Origin: Bacteroidales bacterium | GTDB taxonomy: Bacteria; Bacteroidota; Bacteroidia; Bacteroidales; Porphyromonadaceae | Direction: 5' to 3' | Assembly: GCA_004555765.1 (NCBI GenBank) | Contig: SFHG01000014.1 | Coordinates: 1 to 35,843, forward strand | Length of the DNA stretch: 35,843 nt | Part shown: positions 15,601 to 23,300 of the stretch, one piece after another | Numbering within the stretch: position 1 is the stretch's first letter | Layout of the letters: each line of letters starts with the position of its first letter | Made by a program: the position numbers and the translations under genes | The notes under the pieces: generated by a model | Seen by the model: the letters and a program-made list of their open reading frames with translations, nothing else | Told to the model about the DNA's origin: nothing | Database searches by the model: none

Positions 15601-17680
15601 GGGAAAAGTGAAGCTTGATTTCAAGCTCCCCGATACCCGGACGACTTTTAGGGCGAAGATGTATGCTTTTTGGCCCGATCTCAAGCAAGATGTCGAAGGG
15701 ATCCAAAGCCTAAACGTGGACAAACCCCTCTCCATAGACCTCTCTATGCCCCGTTTCCTCCGCGTCGGAGACCGGCTCTCGGGTCAAGCGAGGGTGCAGT
15801 CTACTCTCGGTACGACCGGGGAGGACGCCTTGGTACGTATCTCGTCCGAACGTGGTACGGTAGTAGAAGAAAAGCTCGGTCTGACCAAAAATTTCACCGG
15901 GACTGTACCTTTCGAGATTCTTGTCACGGATGGGGATAGTTTGAGGCTCTCGGCCTCTGTCTCCGCCGGGGATGAGAGTGATGTCATAGAACGTACTGTT
16001 CCCGTGAAACCGGCCAGAGAGCGCTACAATGTGGCGGTGCCGATCACCGTTTTCGGAGAAAATAAGGTCGAGCTTTCTCTCCCCGAAGTCCTGCACCGCA
16101 CGGAATCTCCTGCCTTCGTCGAGATCTTTGCCTCGCCATTTCATCTTTTGCTCTCTGAGCTGGCCAAAGCTTATGACCCGGACGAAAAAGCGGAAGACTT
16201 GAATCTCTTTGCGCTCACTTCAAAATACGCCACTCTTGCCGAGCTACGGCGCGTACTTGAGAAATACCCCGCTCTGCGGGCGACTTTGGCAGAGTATGCC
16301 AAAGAACTCCGAACCTATGCGGATGAGCCTTCGTTCCGACTTGCGCGCCAAGCCTCCCCGGGCGAACTGTCGCGCTACTATGCATTCCTTTCCGACGGAG
16401 ACAAGGTCGCCCGAAAGATGTCGGACTACGAGCGCGAGATCCTGAAGTACGCAAGTCCTGAGGGCGGATTTTATTTTACGAAAACTTACCCCTCGCCATC
16501 TGTCTGGCTCACCCACATACTTCTGTATAATCTGAGATCCGGACGAGATTACTTTTCGCCCAAGATGGAGCAGGTAGCCGAAGATGGCATCGGATTTCTG
16601 AGACGTTCGTTGGGGAGTAAAGACAGACGGTATCGTGATTATGTCGGACTTGAGATGCTTCTCTACGCGTATGACGAACCGCGTCTCTCTTCTCTACCCG
16701 TGGGACTGCAGAAAGAGTACGACCGTCAGGTGGAGGATCTGAGGACACATTACCAAACGGCTTCTCCGAGTGTGCTCCTGAGATATGCGCGCTATGCCAA
16801 AGTTTTTGACCGGAAGTACTATCCGGAAGTCGTCCGTTTCATCGAAGACCGCGTACCCTTCGCGGGGAGCGACTTGGAGCGTCTTCTCCTCGAACTCTAT
16901 TTGGCCGAGGACTCCTCCTCACTCCGTCCTGAAGTGGTGCGGTTCTTGATGCAGCTCAAGCAGGGTACGATGTGGGATGACCCCGTATACTTGGATGCTG
17001 TGACGCTCTTGCTTCATGTGAACGAACCATCCGTCATAGACAAGGATGCCCGCCTTACAGTGGGTAATGAGGTACACTCACTTACCCCCTTGGAGCGTGC
17101 CACAGGACACATCCTTTTCCCTTTATACAATACGCCGGGTGACGGTAGGCTCGATTTGTCTTGGACCGGCATAAAGACTCCCGTAGTCATCGGAGGCGTA
17201 CGCTACGAAGTGGAGCAGCCCATCGCGGACATTACGCCTACGGGGGACAAACTGAAAGTTTACAAGGAGGTGTATGCTCGCAGGGTACAGGACGGCAAGT
17301 CCGACATCGTCCGTCTGACAGACGATAAGCACGCCAATGCGGGCGAAGAGATAGTCGTGCGCTATCTCCTCGAGACACAGCAGGATCTCTCGCTCGTGAC
17401 CCTCATCGACAGGCGTGCGGCAGGTCTTGAGCCGGGGTATGACTTTAGGGGCTGCGGCACTTCCGACCGCCTGTGGTGGCACTATTCGCGCCGTGACGAC
17501 ACAGATTATATTTTCATAGACTACTTACCCAAGGGTAAGCACGTCCTTGAGCTGAAGGCTGTGGCCAACGTGGGTGGTACCTTCAGCTACGGACCTGCAT
17601 CGGTACAGAGCTACTACGCACCCGAGTATGCCGGCAATAGCTCCGGGGGCTATTTTTCCACTAACCCTTATACAGAGTAA
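12665..17680 (+). CDS. Alpha-2-macroglobulin family protein, thioester motif absent
   Basis: A 1671-residue exported protein. The start at 12665 overlaps the TPR stop (ATGATGA); the next ATG at 12668 is equally possible. A signal peptide is clear (RRIIAGAVTFVLVLFGVMALG). The MG2 domain begins near residue 455 with DRSIYRRGQTIKV and ends near VEDYK; the A2M domain begins near 965 with NAYFSALLRTDMEG. A helical toroid-like region follows (about 1160-1460), and a C-terminal YAPEYAGNSSG segment resembles that of the bacterial YfaS-type proteins. The CxEQ thioester expected near residue 1165 is missing: the region reads AYDPDEKAEDLN and has no cysteine. Bacterial homologues are thought to trap proteases in the periplasm; without a thioester the trap would be non-covalent. 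It is followed by tpx one base later. Confidence 0.9.
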   Translation: MMKRRIIAGAVTFVLVLFGVMALGQKNMEKALKDNPLRTDRLIDQLSRLDRLYRNASRQVEEYDTGDESADTLLWSREKSGREALAMLKGLLSDRKALSQIPDMKDLAYQGRVRGWSFVVPEDENGYETILQVGGQIGWRYPEVQSFLEEEVSRALKAGFSPEACHLVQRNAKLKGDPTGVRKYLEDVLPLFGAVPERYLLQMNLLEIDYDSLFEDKGEAVSGGRAEAWIAKSDSLDVRLEALRKPFKDNGFDYAEALSGIELDRMYMPFLDARMTDLEAGKAEVSLSGIAKGDWSVFLDGREVKILHVPTKKLLTDREELKVQAVKRHSVVLKKKGDSEAWITVYLENGKVDVDKYDSTDGSYLLAYALTDGHPLSGVKATVHSTQRRGSKVLGSVTTGADGKALIEPRPAEGEAYRVTVSHPDMIGERTFYIYGAHKARPAEAEKWEDELLFYPDRSIYRRGQTIKVGLVYRSVNHRGGARLLKQKEGTVTLFSMVNGDEVAVDKVRFSTDDNGVAQIAFDLPRDAAYADYSLRSDAGDYESIQVEDYKLSYLSVRIDSIPTGYTENRVMRVYGRTTDLNRHGVPADVELSFDNHGMKRFSVKSDSEGRFFFETKPLEASWGTSATVQATDALGHVATDNRYLKMHRVSLPLSPSAMARPFEKKAITLSTKNQPYQGLPLGDLSRYRIKASLVDEKGQVYPLGELPLKGEKTFSNPDLPSGSYRLRLESTDYFGTAIREEAGGIYIYDDKDERFSGDTVLFAHKADDRTLLLASSKPIFAHISYGGKGGALFPEVKKLEAGKMYRLPITAERSVKSVFAVWEGRTYRSYPFGRRDEEKGNPDSGVKIEILGLTDSLTFRPGDRFSREVQVTDSLGNPAPLGMPVLVSVYDIALDDAGGELLWPSAAVREISDAIFRDAMGGMLFGASVRGAAEMQLLKLSEETVVTANAAPKSEKSPVRKNFVENAYFSALLRTDMEGKVKLDFKLPDTRTTFRAKMYAFWPDLKQDVEGIQSLNVDKPLSIDLSMPRFLRVGDRLSGQARVQSTLGTTGEDALVRISSERGTVVEEKLGLTKNFTGTVPFEILVTDGDSLRLSASVSAGDESDVIERTVPVKPARERYNVAVPITVFGENKVELSLPEVLHRTESPAFVEIFASPFHLLLSELAKAYDPDEKAEDLNLFALTSKYATLAELRRVLEKYPALRATLAEYAKELRTYADEPSFRLARQASPGELSRYYAFLSDGDKVARKMSDYEREILKYASPEGGFYFTKTYPSPSVWLTHILLYNLRSGRDYFSPKMEQVAEDGIGFLRRSLGSKDRRYRDYVGLEMLLYAYDEPRLSSLPVGLQKEYDRQVEDLRTHYQTASPSVLLRYARYAKVFDRKYYPEVVRFIEDRVPFAGSDLERLLLELYLAEDSSSLRPEVVRFLMQLKQGTMWDDPVYLDAVTLLLHVNEPSVIDKDARLTVGNEVHSLTPLERATGHILFPLYNTPGDGRLDLSWTGIKTPVVIGGVRYEVEQPIADITPTGDKLKVYKEVYARRVQDGKSDIVRLTDDKHANAGEEIVVRYLLETQQDLSLVTLIDRRAAGLEPGYDFRGCGTSDRLWWHYSRRDDTDYIFIDYLPKGKHVLELKAVANVGGTFSYGPASVQSYYAPEYAGNSSGGYFSTNPYTE

Positions 17681-17681
17681 T

Positions 17682-18335
17682 ATGATTGTGCAGATGACTA
17701 AAACCATTCTTTTCGCCCTTATCCTTGTCGGAACCGTTTCTTGTACTTCGACCGAACAAAAGTCTGATGGAGATGGTTCTACCGTCGGAACTGATTCAAT
17801 CACCCAATCTCAAACTTTAGAAAACGAAAATATGGCAACAACCGTAACTCTCCAAGGCAATCCTTTCAAACTCACAGGTGAGCTTCCCCAAACCGGTGCA
17901 CAGGCTCCCGACTTTAAGGCTGCCAAAGCCGACCTTTCCGATGTCAAACTCTCCGGCTACAAGGGCAAGCGTGTCATCCTCAATGTCTTTCCCAGCATCG
18001 ACACCGGCGTATGCGCTCAGAGCGTCCGCCGGTTCAATAAGCTTGCTTCAGAGCTCGACAATACCGTGGTGCTCTGCATCTCCAAAGACCTTCCTTTTGC
18101 CTCCTCCCGCTTTTGCGCGGCAGAGGGTCTGAGTAACGTGGAGACACTGTCCCTCTTCCGTGACGATGATATGGCGAAGGCTTACGGTCTCGAAATCGCA
18201 GAGGGACCGATGCGTGGATTGATGGCCCGCTCTGTTTTCGTCCTGGACGAAAACGGCAAGATTCTCTACACGCAGCTCGTACCGGAGATTACCGAGGAAC
18301 CCGACTACGACTCAGCGCTCGCCGCTTTGAAGTAA
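17682..18335 (+). CDS. tpx: Thiol peroxidase with lipoprotein signal
   Basis: Reduces hydrogen peroxide and lipid hydroperoxides with thioredoxin-type electron donors (atypical 2-Cys peroxiredoxin). From ATG 17682 the product has 217 residues. Residues 1-21 form a lipoprotein-like signal (ILFALILVGTVSC, Cys21), then a polar linker, then a complete Tpx of ordinary length from Met51 (MATTVTLQGNPF). The peroxidatic Cys111 lies in SIDTGVCAQS and the resolving Cys145 in SSRFCAAEG. The internal ATG at 17832 is preceded by an A-rich stretch (GAAAACGAAAAT), typical of Bacteroidetes starts, so a cytoplasmic form could also be made. The gene begins one base after the A2M stop, so it may share that transcript, and it is followed by a strong terminator. 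Confidence 0.92.
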   Translation: MIVQMTKTILFALILVGTVSCTSTEQKSDGDGSTVGTDSITQSQTLENENMATTVTLQGNPFKLTGELPQTGAQAPDFKAAKADLSDVKLSGYKGKRVILNVFPSIDTGVCAQSVRRFNKLASELDNTVVLCISKDLPFASSRFCAAEGLSNVETLSLFRDDDMAKAYGLEIAEGPMRGLMARSVFVLDENGKILYTQLVPEITEEPDYDSALAALK

Positions 18336-18391
18336 GAAAAATCTCAGAGAGCCGGTTCCGGTAAGAATCGGTAACGGTTATCGAGATTAAG

Positions 18392-18430
18392 AGCAGACTT
18401 TTCCCTCAGTCAGGGAAGAGTCTGCTTTAT
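18392..18430 (+). terminator. Intrinsic terminator after tpx
   Basis: A nearly perfect 15-bp stem (18392-18406 with 18412-18426, one T-G pair) with loop CAGTC is followed by TTAT. The T-run is short but the stem is very strong. Confidence 0.75.
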
Positions 18431-18445
18431 ATATGCTTCAAACGG

Positions 18446-18525
18446 GATACGGACCAAGCAGACTTTTTCGGTCTGTACCCCGGCGGGATTTAGCCCTGTG
18501 TCGGAAGATCTTCTTGGTACGTATC
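18446..18525 (+). repeat. 23-bp-spaced intergenic array, copy 5
   Basis: It holds an inverted unit at 18446-18455 (GATACGGACC) and direct units at 18470 (GGTCTGTACC), 18493 (GCCCTGTGTC) and 18516 (GGTACGTATC). Steps are 24, 23, 23. The inverted unit can pair with the unit at 18470. The array occupies the gap between the tpx terminator and the dapA promoter. The rest of this 300-base gap shows no gene. Confidence 0.8.
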
Positions 18526-18582
18526 TCGTGAAATAGACTCTATAGATCCGACCGGAAGTAGGCAGGGTGCACGCATTTTGAC

Positions 18583-18590
18583 TATATTTG
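18583..18590 (+). promoter_or_regulatory. Predicted -7 box of dapA
   Basis: TATATTTG matches TAnnTTTG and lies 45 bases before the dapA start. No TTTG stands at the usual distance upstream. Confidence 0.5.
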
Positions 18591-18635
18591 TAGGGACAAA
18601 CTTTAAGCACCCATATTTTTTACAGAATCAGAAAT

Positions 18636-19559
18636 ATGCCTGAAGACAGACTTTACCTGAGAGGCTTGGGCACCGCACTCGTGACCCCTTTTAATGACGA
18701 TAAAACAGTGGACTTTGCTTCGCTCGAGTGGCTCGTGGAATTCCAGATCCAAAACGGGGCGGATTTCCTTGTAGTCCTGGGTACGACGGGCGAGACCCCC
18801 ACGTTGAGCGAAGAAGAGATGGACGACATCCTTCGCACCGTGGTTCGCGTCAATAGAGGTCGCCTTCCGCTCGTGGCAGGTGTCAGCCACAATGGTACGC
18901 TGCGTACCGTGGACAGGCTCACCACGATGTACCGCGATGGCATCGATGCCGCCCTTGTGGTTTGCCCCTATTACAACAAACCTTCACAGGAGGGTCTTTA
19001 CCAACACTTCAAGTATGTCTCCGAACACTCGCCCCTTCCAGTCATTATCTACAATGTCCCTGCACGTACGGCAGTGAATATGATTCCCGAGACCACGGCA
19101 CGCCTTGCGCACGACTGTCCAAACATCGTGGGAATAAAGGAAGCGAGCGGGATTGTCTCCCAAATTGACCTTGTCGCCAAGAACCGTCCCGAGGGTTTCT
19201 TCGTACTCTCCGGCGACGATACGATCACGTTCCCTCTGATGACGATGGGCGTGGACGGCGTGATTTCTGTGGTCGGCAATGCTTTCCCTGCCGAGTTCGG
19301 CGAGATGGTACACCAAATCCGGTCGGGCAACTATGACGAGGCGCTCAAGCGTCACCGTCTCTTCAAGGATCTCTATGCACTCCTCTTCGTCGACGGTAAT
19401 CCTGTAGGCATCAAAGCCGTGATGTCCTACCTTGGCTATCTCAAAGACAATCTCCGCCTCCCGCTCGTGCCTATGCAGGAAAAGAACCGCAGAGTGCTCC
19501 ACGAAGTGCTGGATGTCATTTGTGCAGACGGGATGTGTCGGAAGCTCAGGAGATTCTGA
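18636..19559 (+). CDS. dapA: 4-hydroxy-tetrahydrodipicolinate synthase
   Basis: Condenses pyruvate with aspartate semialdehyde, the first committed step of diaminopimelate and lysine synthesis. The 307-residue TIM-barrel protein has the TTGE motif at 50-53, Tyr139 in IYNVPARTAV and the Schiff-base Lys168 in GIKEASG, all in the expected order and spacing. Residue and overall length match the family. It has its own predicted -7 box and is followed after 42 bases by a nucleoside transporter with no terminator between, so they may be on one transcript, although no functional link is evident. Confidence 0.96.
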   Translation: MPEDRLYLRGLGTALVTPFNDDKTVDFASLEWLVEFQIQNGADFLVVLGTTGETPTLSEEEMDDILRTVVRVNRGRLPLVAGVSHNGTLRTVDRLTTMYRDGIDAALVVCPYYNKPSQEGLYQHFKYVSEHSPLPVIIYNVPARTAVNMIPETTARLAHDCPNIVGIKEASGIVSQIDLVAKNRPEGFFVLSGDDTITFPLMTMGVDGVISVVGNAFPAEFGEMVHQIRSGNYDEALKRHRLFKDLYALLFVDGNPVGIKAVMSYLGYLKDNLRLPLVPMQEKNRRVLHEVLDVICADGMCRKLRRF

Positions 19560-19601
19560 TCCCGTAAGTCCCCCTTCATTTAATCCATCAAAAACCACCT
19601 A

Positions 19602-20849
19602 ATGTCACAAGCCACCACAATCAAACTCCGCCTCATTGTGATGAACTTCCTACAGTTCGCCGTGTGGGGCTCTTGGCTGATCTCGCTCGGCGCTTACCTT
19701 GGCGGTACGCTTCAGTTCACCGGCACCCAGATCGGCAGTTTCTTCGCAACTATGGGGATCGCTTCGCTCATTACGCCGGCGCTCTTCGGCATCATCGCCG
19801 ACAAGTGGATACCGGATGAGCGGCTCATCAGCTTCTCGCATATCTTTGCGGGCGGACTGATGCTCCTCGCTGCTTATCAGACGGATTATTTCTCCCTTTA
19901 CACCTGTGTCCTCCTCTCGGTTTTCTTCTATATGCCGACACTCGGGCTTACGAATGCCGTGGCGTACAATATGCTGAATAAAGCGGGTCTTGATACGGTC
20001 AAACATTTTCCTCCGATCAGGGTTTTCGGGACGATTGGTTTCATTGTGGCGATGGTGGCGGTGGACTTGATGGGACTCAAGACTTCCAACCTTCAGCTGG
20101 TGGTCTCCGCGTTCCTCTCCTTTGCGCTTGCGGGATATATGTTCACCTTCAAGTCGTCCCGCGTGGTGAGCGACTTGAGTGTGCAGGGCAAAAAGAGCCT
20201 CAAGGAGCGCCTCGGTTTGCAGGCTTTCGGTCTCTTCCGCGACAGGCAGATGGCACTTTTTCTCGTCTTCAGTGCACTTCTCGGCATCTGTCTCCAGATT
20301 ACGAACGGTTTCGCCAATGTCTACCTCACCGGCTTCGGCGAAGATCCGAGGTATGCGGGGTCGTTTGGGGTGGAGCACTCCGGTACGCTCATTTCGATCA
20401 GTCAAATTTCGGAAGCTGTGTGCATCCTCTTGATCCCGTTCTTCCTTAAGAGATACGGAATAAAGACGGTGATGGCGATCAGCTTTTTTGCATGGGTACT
20501 CCGCTTCGGACTCCTCGGTGCCGGCAACCCCGGAGAGGGCGTGTGGATGCTCATCCTCTCCATGATCGTCTACGGCGTGGCTTTCGACTTCTTCAATATC
20601 TCCGGGTCCCTGTATGTGGATCAAAAGGTAGAGCCTATTATGCGCAGCTCAGCCCAAGGACTTTTTATCCTGATGACGAACGGGGTAGGGTCTTTCGTCG
20701 GGTCTTATGCCGCGGGGTTTGTGGTCGACGAAGCCGGCTTCCCCGACTCTTGGTTCATTTTCGCAGGGTATGCGCTACTTATCGGTATGCTCTTTGTCTT
20801 CCTTTTCAAGGAAGACAAAGAAGACAAACGGCTGTCGCCGGTCAAATGA
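19602..20849 (+). CDS. Nucleoside:H+ symporter (NupG-like MFS), copy A
   Basis: A 415-residue inner-membrane protein with about twelve hydrophobic segments. The start NFLQFAVWGSWLISLGAYL and the loop FGIIADKWIPDERL are characteristic of the nucleoside:H+ symporter family (NupG/XapB). It should import nucleosides in exchange for the proton gradient. The protein immediately downstream is a close paralogue, aligned without large gaps over the whole length (for example ADKWIPDERL, FYMPTLGLTNAV, MRSSAQGL or LRSSAQGL), so the two arose by tandem duplication. A charged tail, KEDKEDKRLSPVK, is present only in this copy. Substrate differences between the copies cannot be read from the sequence. Confidence 0.9.
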   Translation: MSQATTIKLRLIVMNFLQFAVWGSWLISLGAYLGGTLQFTGTQIGSFFATMGIASLITPALFGIIADKWIPDERLISFSHIFAGGLMLLAAYQTDYFSLYTCVLLSVFFYMPTLGLTNAVAYNMLNKAGLDTVKHFPPIRVFGTIGFIVAMVAVDLMGLKTSNLQLVVSAFLSFALAGYMFTFKSSRVVSDLSVQGKKSLKERLGLQAFGLFRDRQMALFLVFSALLGICLQITNGFANVYLTGFGEDPRYAGSFGVEHSGTLISISQISEAVCILLIPFFLKRYGIKTVMAISFFAWVLRFGLLGAGNPGEGVWMLILSMIVYGVAFDFFNISGSLYVDQKVEPIMRSSAQGLFILMTNGVGSFVGSYAAGFVVDEAGFPDSWFIFAGYALLIGMLFVFLFKEDKEDKRLSPVK

Positions 20850-20876
20850 CGGACTTCGGACGGAGAATTATTTTCC

Positions 20877-20955
20877 GGTCTGTGTCTCGTCCTCGCGCCG
20901 GTCTGTGTCTCTTTCTTTCCTTGGTCTGTGTCTCGTCCTCGCGTCGGTCTGTACC
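20877..20955 (+). repeat. 23-bp-spaced intergenic array, copy 6 (most regular)
   Basis: Four direct units start at 20877, 20900, 20923 and 20946, exactly 23 bp apart. Three read GGTCTGTGTCTC and the last GGTCTGTACCTC. The spacers of the first and third units (GTCCTCGCG) are nearly identical, so this is a true tandem repeat. It fills the gap between the two nucleoside transporter genes and ends about 25 bases before the second one. Confidence 0.9.
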
Positions 20956-20978
20956 TCAAAAAATAGATTGTCCCAAAG

Positions 20979-22214
20979 GTGTTGCATAGGGTTCTTAAGT
21001 TAAAAGCGAAATTGATGCTGCTGAACTTTCTGCAGTTCGCAGTATGGGGTTCTTGGCTTGTCTCCTTCAGCGCCTACCTCGGCGGTACGCTCGGTTACAG
21101 CGGCTGGCAGATAGGGAGCATTTACGGGACTATGGGGCTGGTGAGCCTACTGACGCCGGCGCTCTTCGGCATCGTGGCGGACAAATGGATTCCGGACGAG
21201 CGACTGATGAGCTTTTCGCACTTCCTCTCCGGACTCTTCCTGCTTCTTGCCTCGCAGACGACGTCATTCGGGGCGCTCTATTTCTTTATCCTGATGGCGG
21301 TCTTCTTCTATATGCCGACCTTGGGTCTCACGAATGCCGTCTCTTACAACCTTCTCGAAGAGGAGCGCCTCGACAGCTACAAGCATTTTCCCTCCATCCG
21401 TCTCTTTGGGACGGTGGGTTTCGTGGTGGCGGCGCTCTTTGTCGACTTGATGGGCTTCAAAGCCTCCATCCTGCAACTCAAGATTTCCGCCGCCCTCTCG
21501 TTCGTACTTGCGCTTTACCTCCTGAGCTTCAAGTCCTCCAAGCTGATTGAGAAAAAGAAAGGCACGTCACAAGAAGCAAAGACCCTTTCGGAGAGGCTTG
21601 GCCTCAAAGCCTTCTCGATCTTCAAGGATCGGCAGATTGCGCTCTTTTTCCTCTTTAGTGTCTTTATGGGGGTCTGTATGCAGATTTCGGACACTTTCAC
21701 CAACGACTACCTGAGCAATCACTTCGGGGCGATGCCCGAGTACGCGTCCACGTTTGGTGTGACACACTCCGGGACACTCATCTCGCTTAGTCAAGTGGCG
21801 GAGACGCTTTCTTATCTCATCCTCCCTTTCTTTATGATCCGCTTCGGCATCAAAGCCGTACTCTCCATCAGCCTTTTGGCTTGGAGCGTCCGCTTCGGTC
21901 TCTTGGGCTTGGGGAATCCCGGTGGGGGCGTGTGGATGTTTGTGCTCGCGATGCTGGTGTACGGCTTCGCTTTCAGCTTCTACAGCGTGTCGAGTTCGCT
22001 CTATATTGACCACAAAGTGGACTCCGTCCTCCGCAGTTCTGCCCAAGGACTCCTGATGATGCTCACGAGCGGGATCGGCAACTTTGGCGGATCGATGCTC
22101 GGAGGCTTCGTCATCGATACTTTCGGGTATCCGGTGGTTTGGTGGTATTTCTCCGGATATGCCTTTGTGCTTCTCGTCTTATTCCTTGTCTTTTTCAAAA
22201 ACGAACCTTTATAA
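20979..22214 (+). CDS. Nucleoside:H+ symporter (NupG-like MFS), copy B
   Basis: The product, up to 411 residues, is a paralogue of the preceding protein with the same landmarks: NFLQFAVWGSWLVSFSAYL near the N-terminus, FGIVADKWIPDERL, FYMPTLGLTNAV and the C-terminal RSSAQGLLM. It has about twelve membrane segments. The start is uncertain. The first ATG at 21015 would cut off the basic segment LKLKAK, which aligns with IKLRL of copy A, so GTG at 20979 or TTG at 20982 is more likely. No promoter box was recognised in the short gap, which is filled by a repeat array, so it probably relies on read-through from copy A. Confidence 0.88.
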   Translation: MLHRVLKLKAKLMLLNFLQFAVWGSWLVSFSAYLGGTLGYSGWQIGSIYGTMGLVSLLTPALFGIVADKWIPDERLMSFSHFLSGLFLLLASQTTSFGALYFFILMAVFFYMPTLGLTNAVSYNLLEEERLDSYKHFPSIRLFGTVGFVVAALFVDLMGFKASILQLKISAALSFVLALYLLSFKSSKLIEKKKGTSQEAKTLSERLGLKAFSIFKDRQIALFFLFSVFMGVCMQISDTFTNDYLSNHFGAMPEYASTFGVTHSGTLISLSQVAETLSYLILPFFMIRFGIKAVLSISLLAWSVRFGLLGLGNPGGGVWMFVLAMLVYGFAFSFYSVSSSLYIDHKVDSVLRSSAQGLLMMLTSGIGNFGGSMLGGFVIDTFGYPVVWWYFSGYAFVLLVLFLVFFKNEPL

Positions 22215-22221
22215 AAACGCT

Positions 22222-22740
22222 ATGTCAGTCGCTTCCATTATCAGAGACCGTCACAGTTACCGCGCTTACGACCCTTCGAGAAAGATTTCCGAAGAGGATA
22301 TGGCGCTCATCCTCGACGCTGCCCTTAACGCCCCTTCGGCGCACAACCGGCAACCTTTCCGCATCTACCGACTCAAGAGTGCAGAGGCACGTGAGAAAAT
22401 ATACCGGTGTTGGGATCGCGCTTTTCTTCGCGATGCACCGGAGATACTGATGGTAGTGGGAGAAGAGGAAGAGGCCTGGGTCTACAAAGACGGGCGCAAC
22501 AGTGCCGTCTACATCGACTGCGCCATCGCTACGTCGTATATGGAGATGCAGGCGTGGGACCTCGGGATCGGTTCGCTTTGGGTGTGTGCTTTCGACCGTG
22601 AAAAGGTGTGCGAACTCTTTGGCTTCGAGATGGGCAGGCACACGCCCGTCAATCTCCTTGTCCTCGGCTATGAGCCGGACGGTGTCTCGAAGAAGCCCCG
22701 CCTCCGGAAGAGCCTTTCTGCGCTTTACTCCGAGCTTTGA
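22222..22740 (+). CDS. Nitroreductase family flavoprotein
   Basis: A 172-residue FMN-dependent oxidoreductase of the nitroreductase superfamily. It begins with IIRDRHSYRAYDPSRKIS, the family's R-S-x-R-x-Y/F FMN-phosphate contact, followed by ALNAPSAHNRQPFR, which binds FMN, and AWDLGIGSLWVCAF in the C-terminal half. The length is that of the small Bacteroidetes members. The physiological substrate is unknown. Start 22222 was chosen because the earlier frame from 22084 lies inside the transporter gene; it begins 7 bases after that stop, so the two are likely co-transcribed. Confidence 0.9.
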   Translation: MSVASIIRDRHSYRAYDPSRKISEEDMALILDAALNAPSAHNRQPFRIYRLKSAEAREKIYRCWDRAFLRDAPEILMVVGEEEEAWVYKDGRNSAVYIDCAIATSYMEMQAWDLGIGSLWVCAFDREKVCELFGFEMGRHTPVNLLVLGYEPDGVSKKPRLRKSLSALYSEL

Positions 22741-22797
22741 GTAAACCCCGGAGAGCGCTCCCGGCTTCTTGCTGCTCCCCACAGAATCCCTTTATTT

Positions 22798-23250
22798 ATG
22801 CAGGTGAAAAAAGTAGGAAAAGCCTTAGATGCAGTCACATGGTTACTGGTGGCTGCAGGAATTGGCATTCTGGCCTATGTTTACGACCGGCTTCCATCCG
22901 AGGTGCCGTTTCACTACGATAATAGCGGGAAAGTAAACGGGATGGAGCCGAAGTATGCCCTTTGGATTTCGGAAGCATTCTTCGTCCTGATCATTTTCGG
23001 GCTGTCTTGGTGGCAACAGTATGTGTTGTCCCAGAGTCGGTCGGAAGAAACGCTTGAGGAAACAAAATCGGTATACAAACCTGTATTTTTCCTCTCGGTC
23101 ATAAAGTTGGTTATCACAGTTACTGTGTCGATGACACATTGGACCTCAATCATATCCATGGAGGTGCTCCCGTGGTGGTTCTTTCCCACGATTCTGTTGT
23201 TTACTTTGGCGGCCGTAGGGTGGGGTATTTGGCTTCTGTCAAAGAATTGA
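22798..23250 (+). CDS. DUF1648 domain membrane protein
   Basis: A 150-residue protein with about four hydrophobic segments. The first loop, RLPSEVPFHYDNSGKVNGM, is the DUF1648 signature, found in SdpI-like immunity proteins and in many small membrane proteins of unknown role. The rest has no further motif; WHW-type residues are common around MTHWTSI and LPWWFFP. It stands alone between the nitroreductase gene and the rex repeat array. Base use is a little more AT-rich than in the neighbours. A function in cell-envelope homeostasis or toxin immunity is possible but not supported by its neighbours. Confidence 0.75.
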   Translation: MQVKKVGKALDAVTWLLVAAGIGILAYVYDRLPSEVPFHYDNSGKVNGMEPKYALWISEAFFVLIIFGLSWWQQYVLSQSRSEETLEETKSVYKPVFFLSVIKLVITVTVSMTHWTSIISMEVLPWWFFPTILLFTLAAVGWGIWLLSKN

Positions 23251-23300
23251 ATTAAAGGTACGGCCTCAAGAATTCCTTTCTTGCCGCGAAGTCTGACTCC

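Noticed and set aside
20877..20955. CRISPR array.
   Set aside because: Units are only 10-12 bp, spacers 11-14 bp, and no cas genes are near; spacer lengths are far below CRISPR size.
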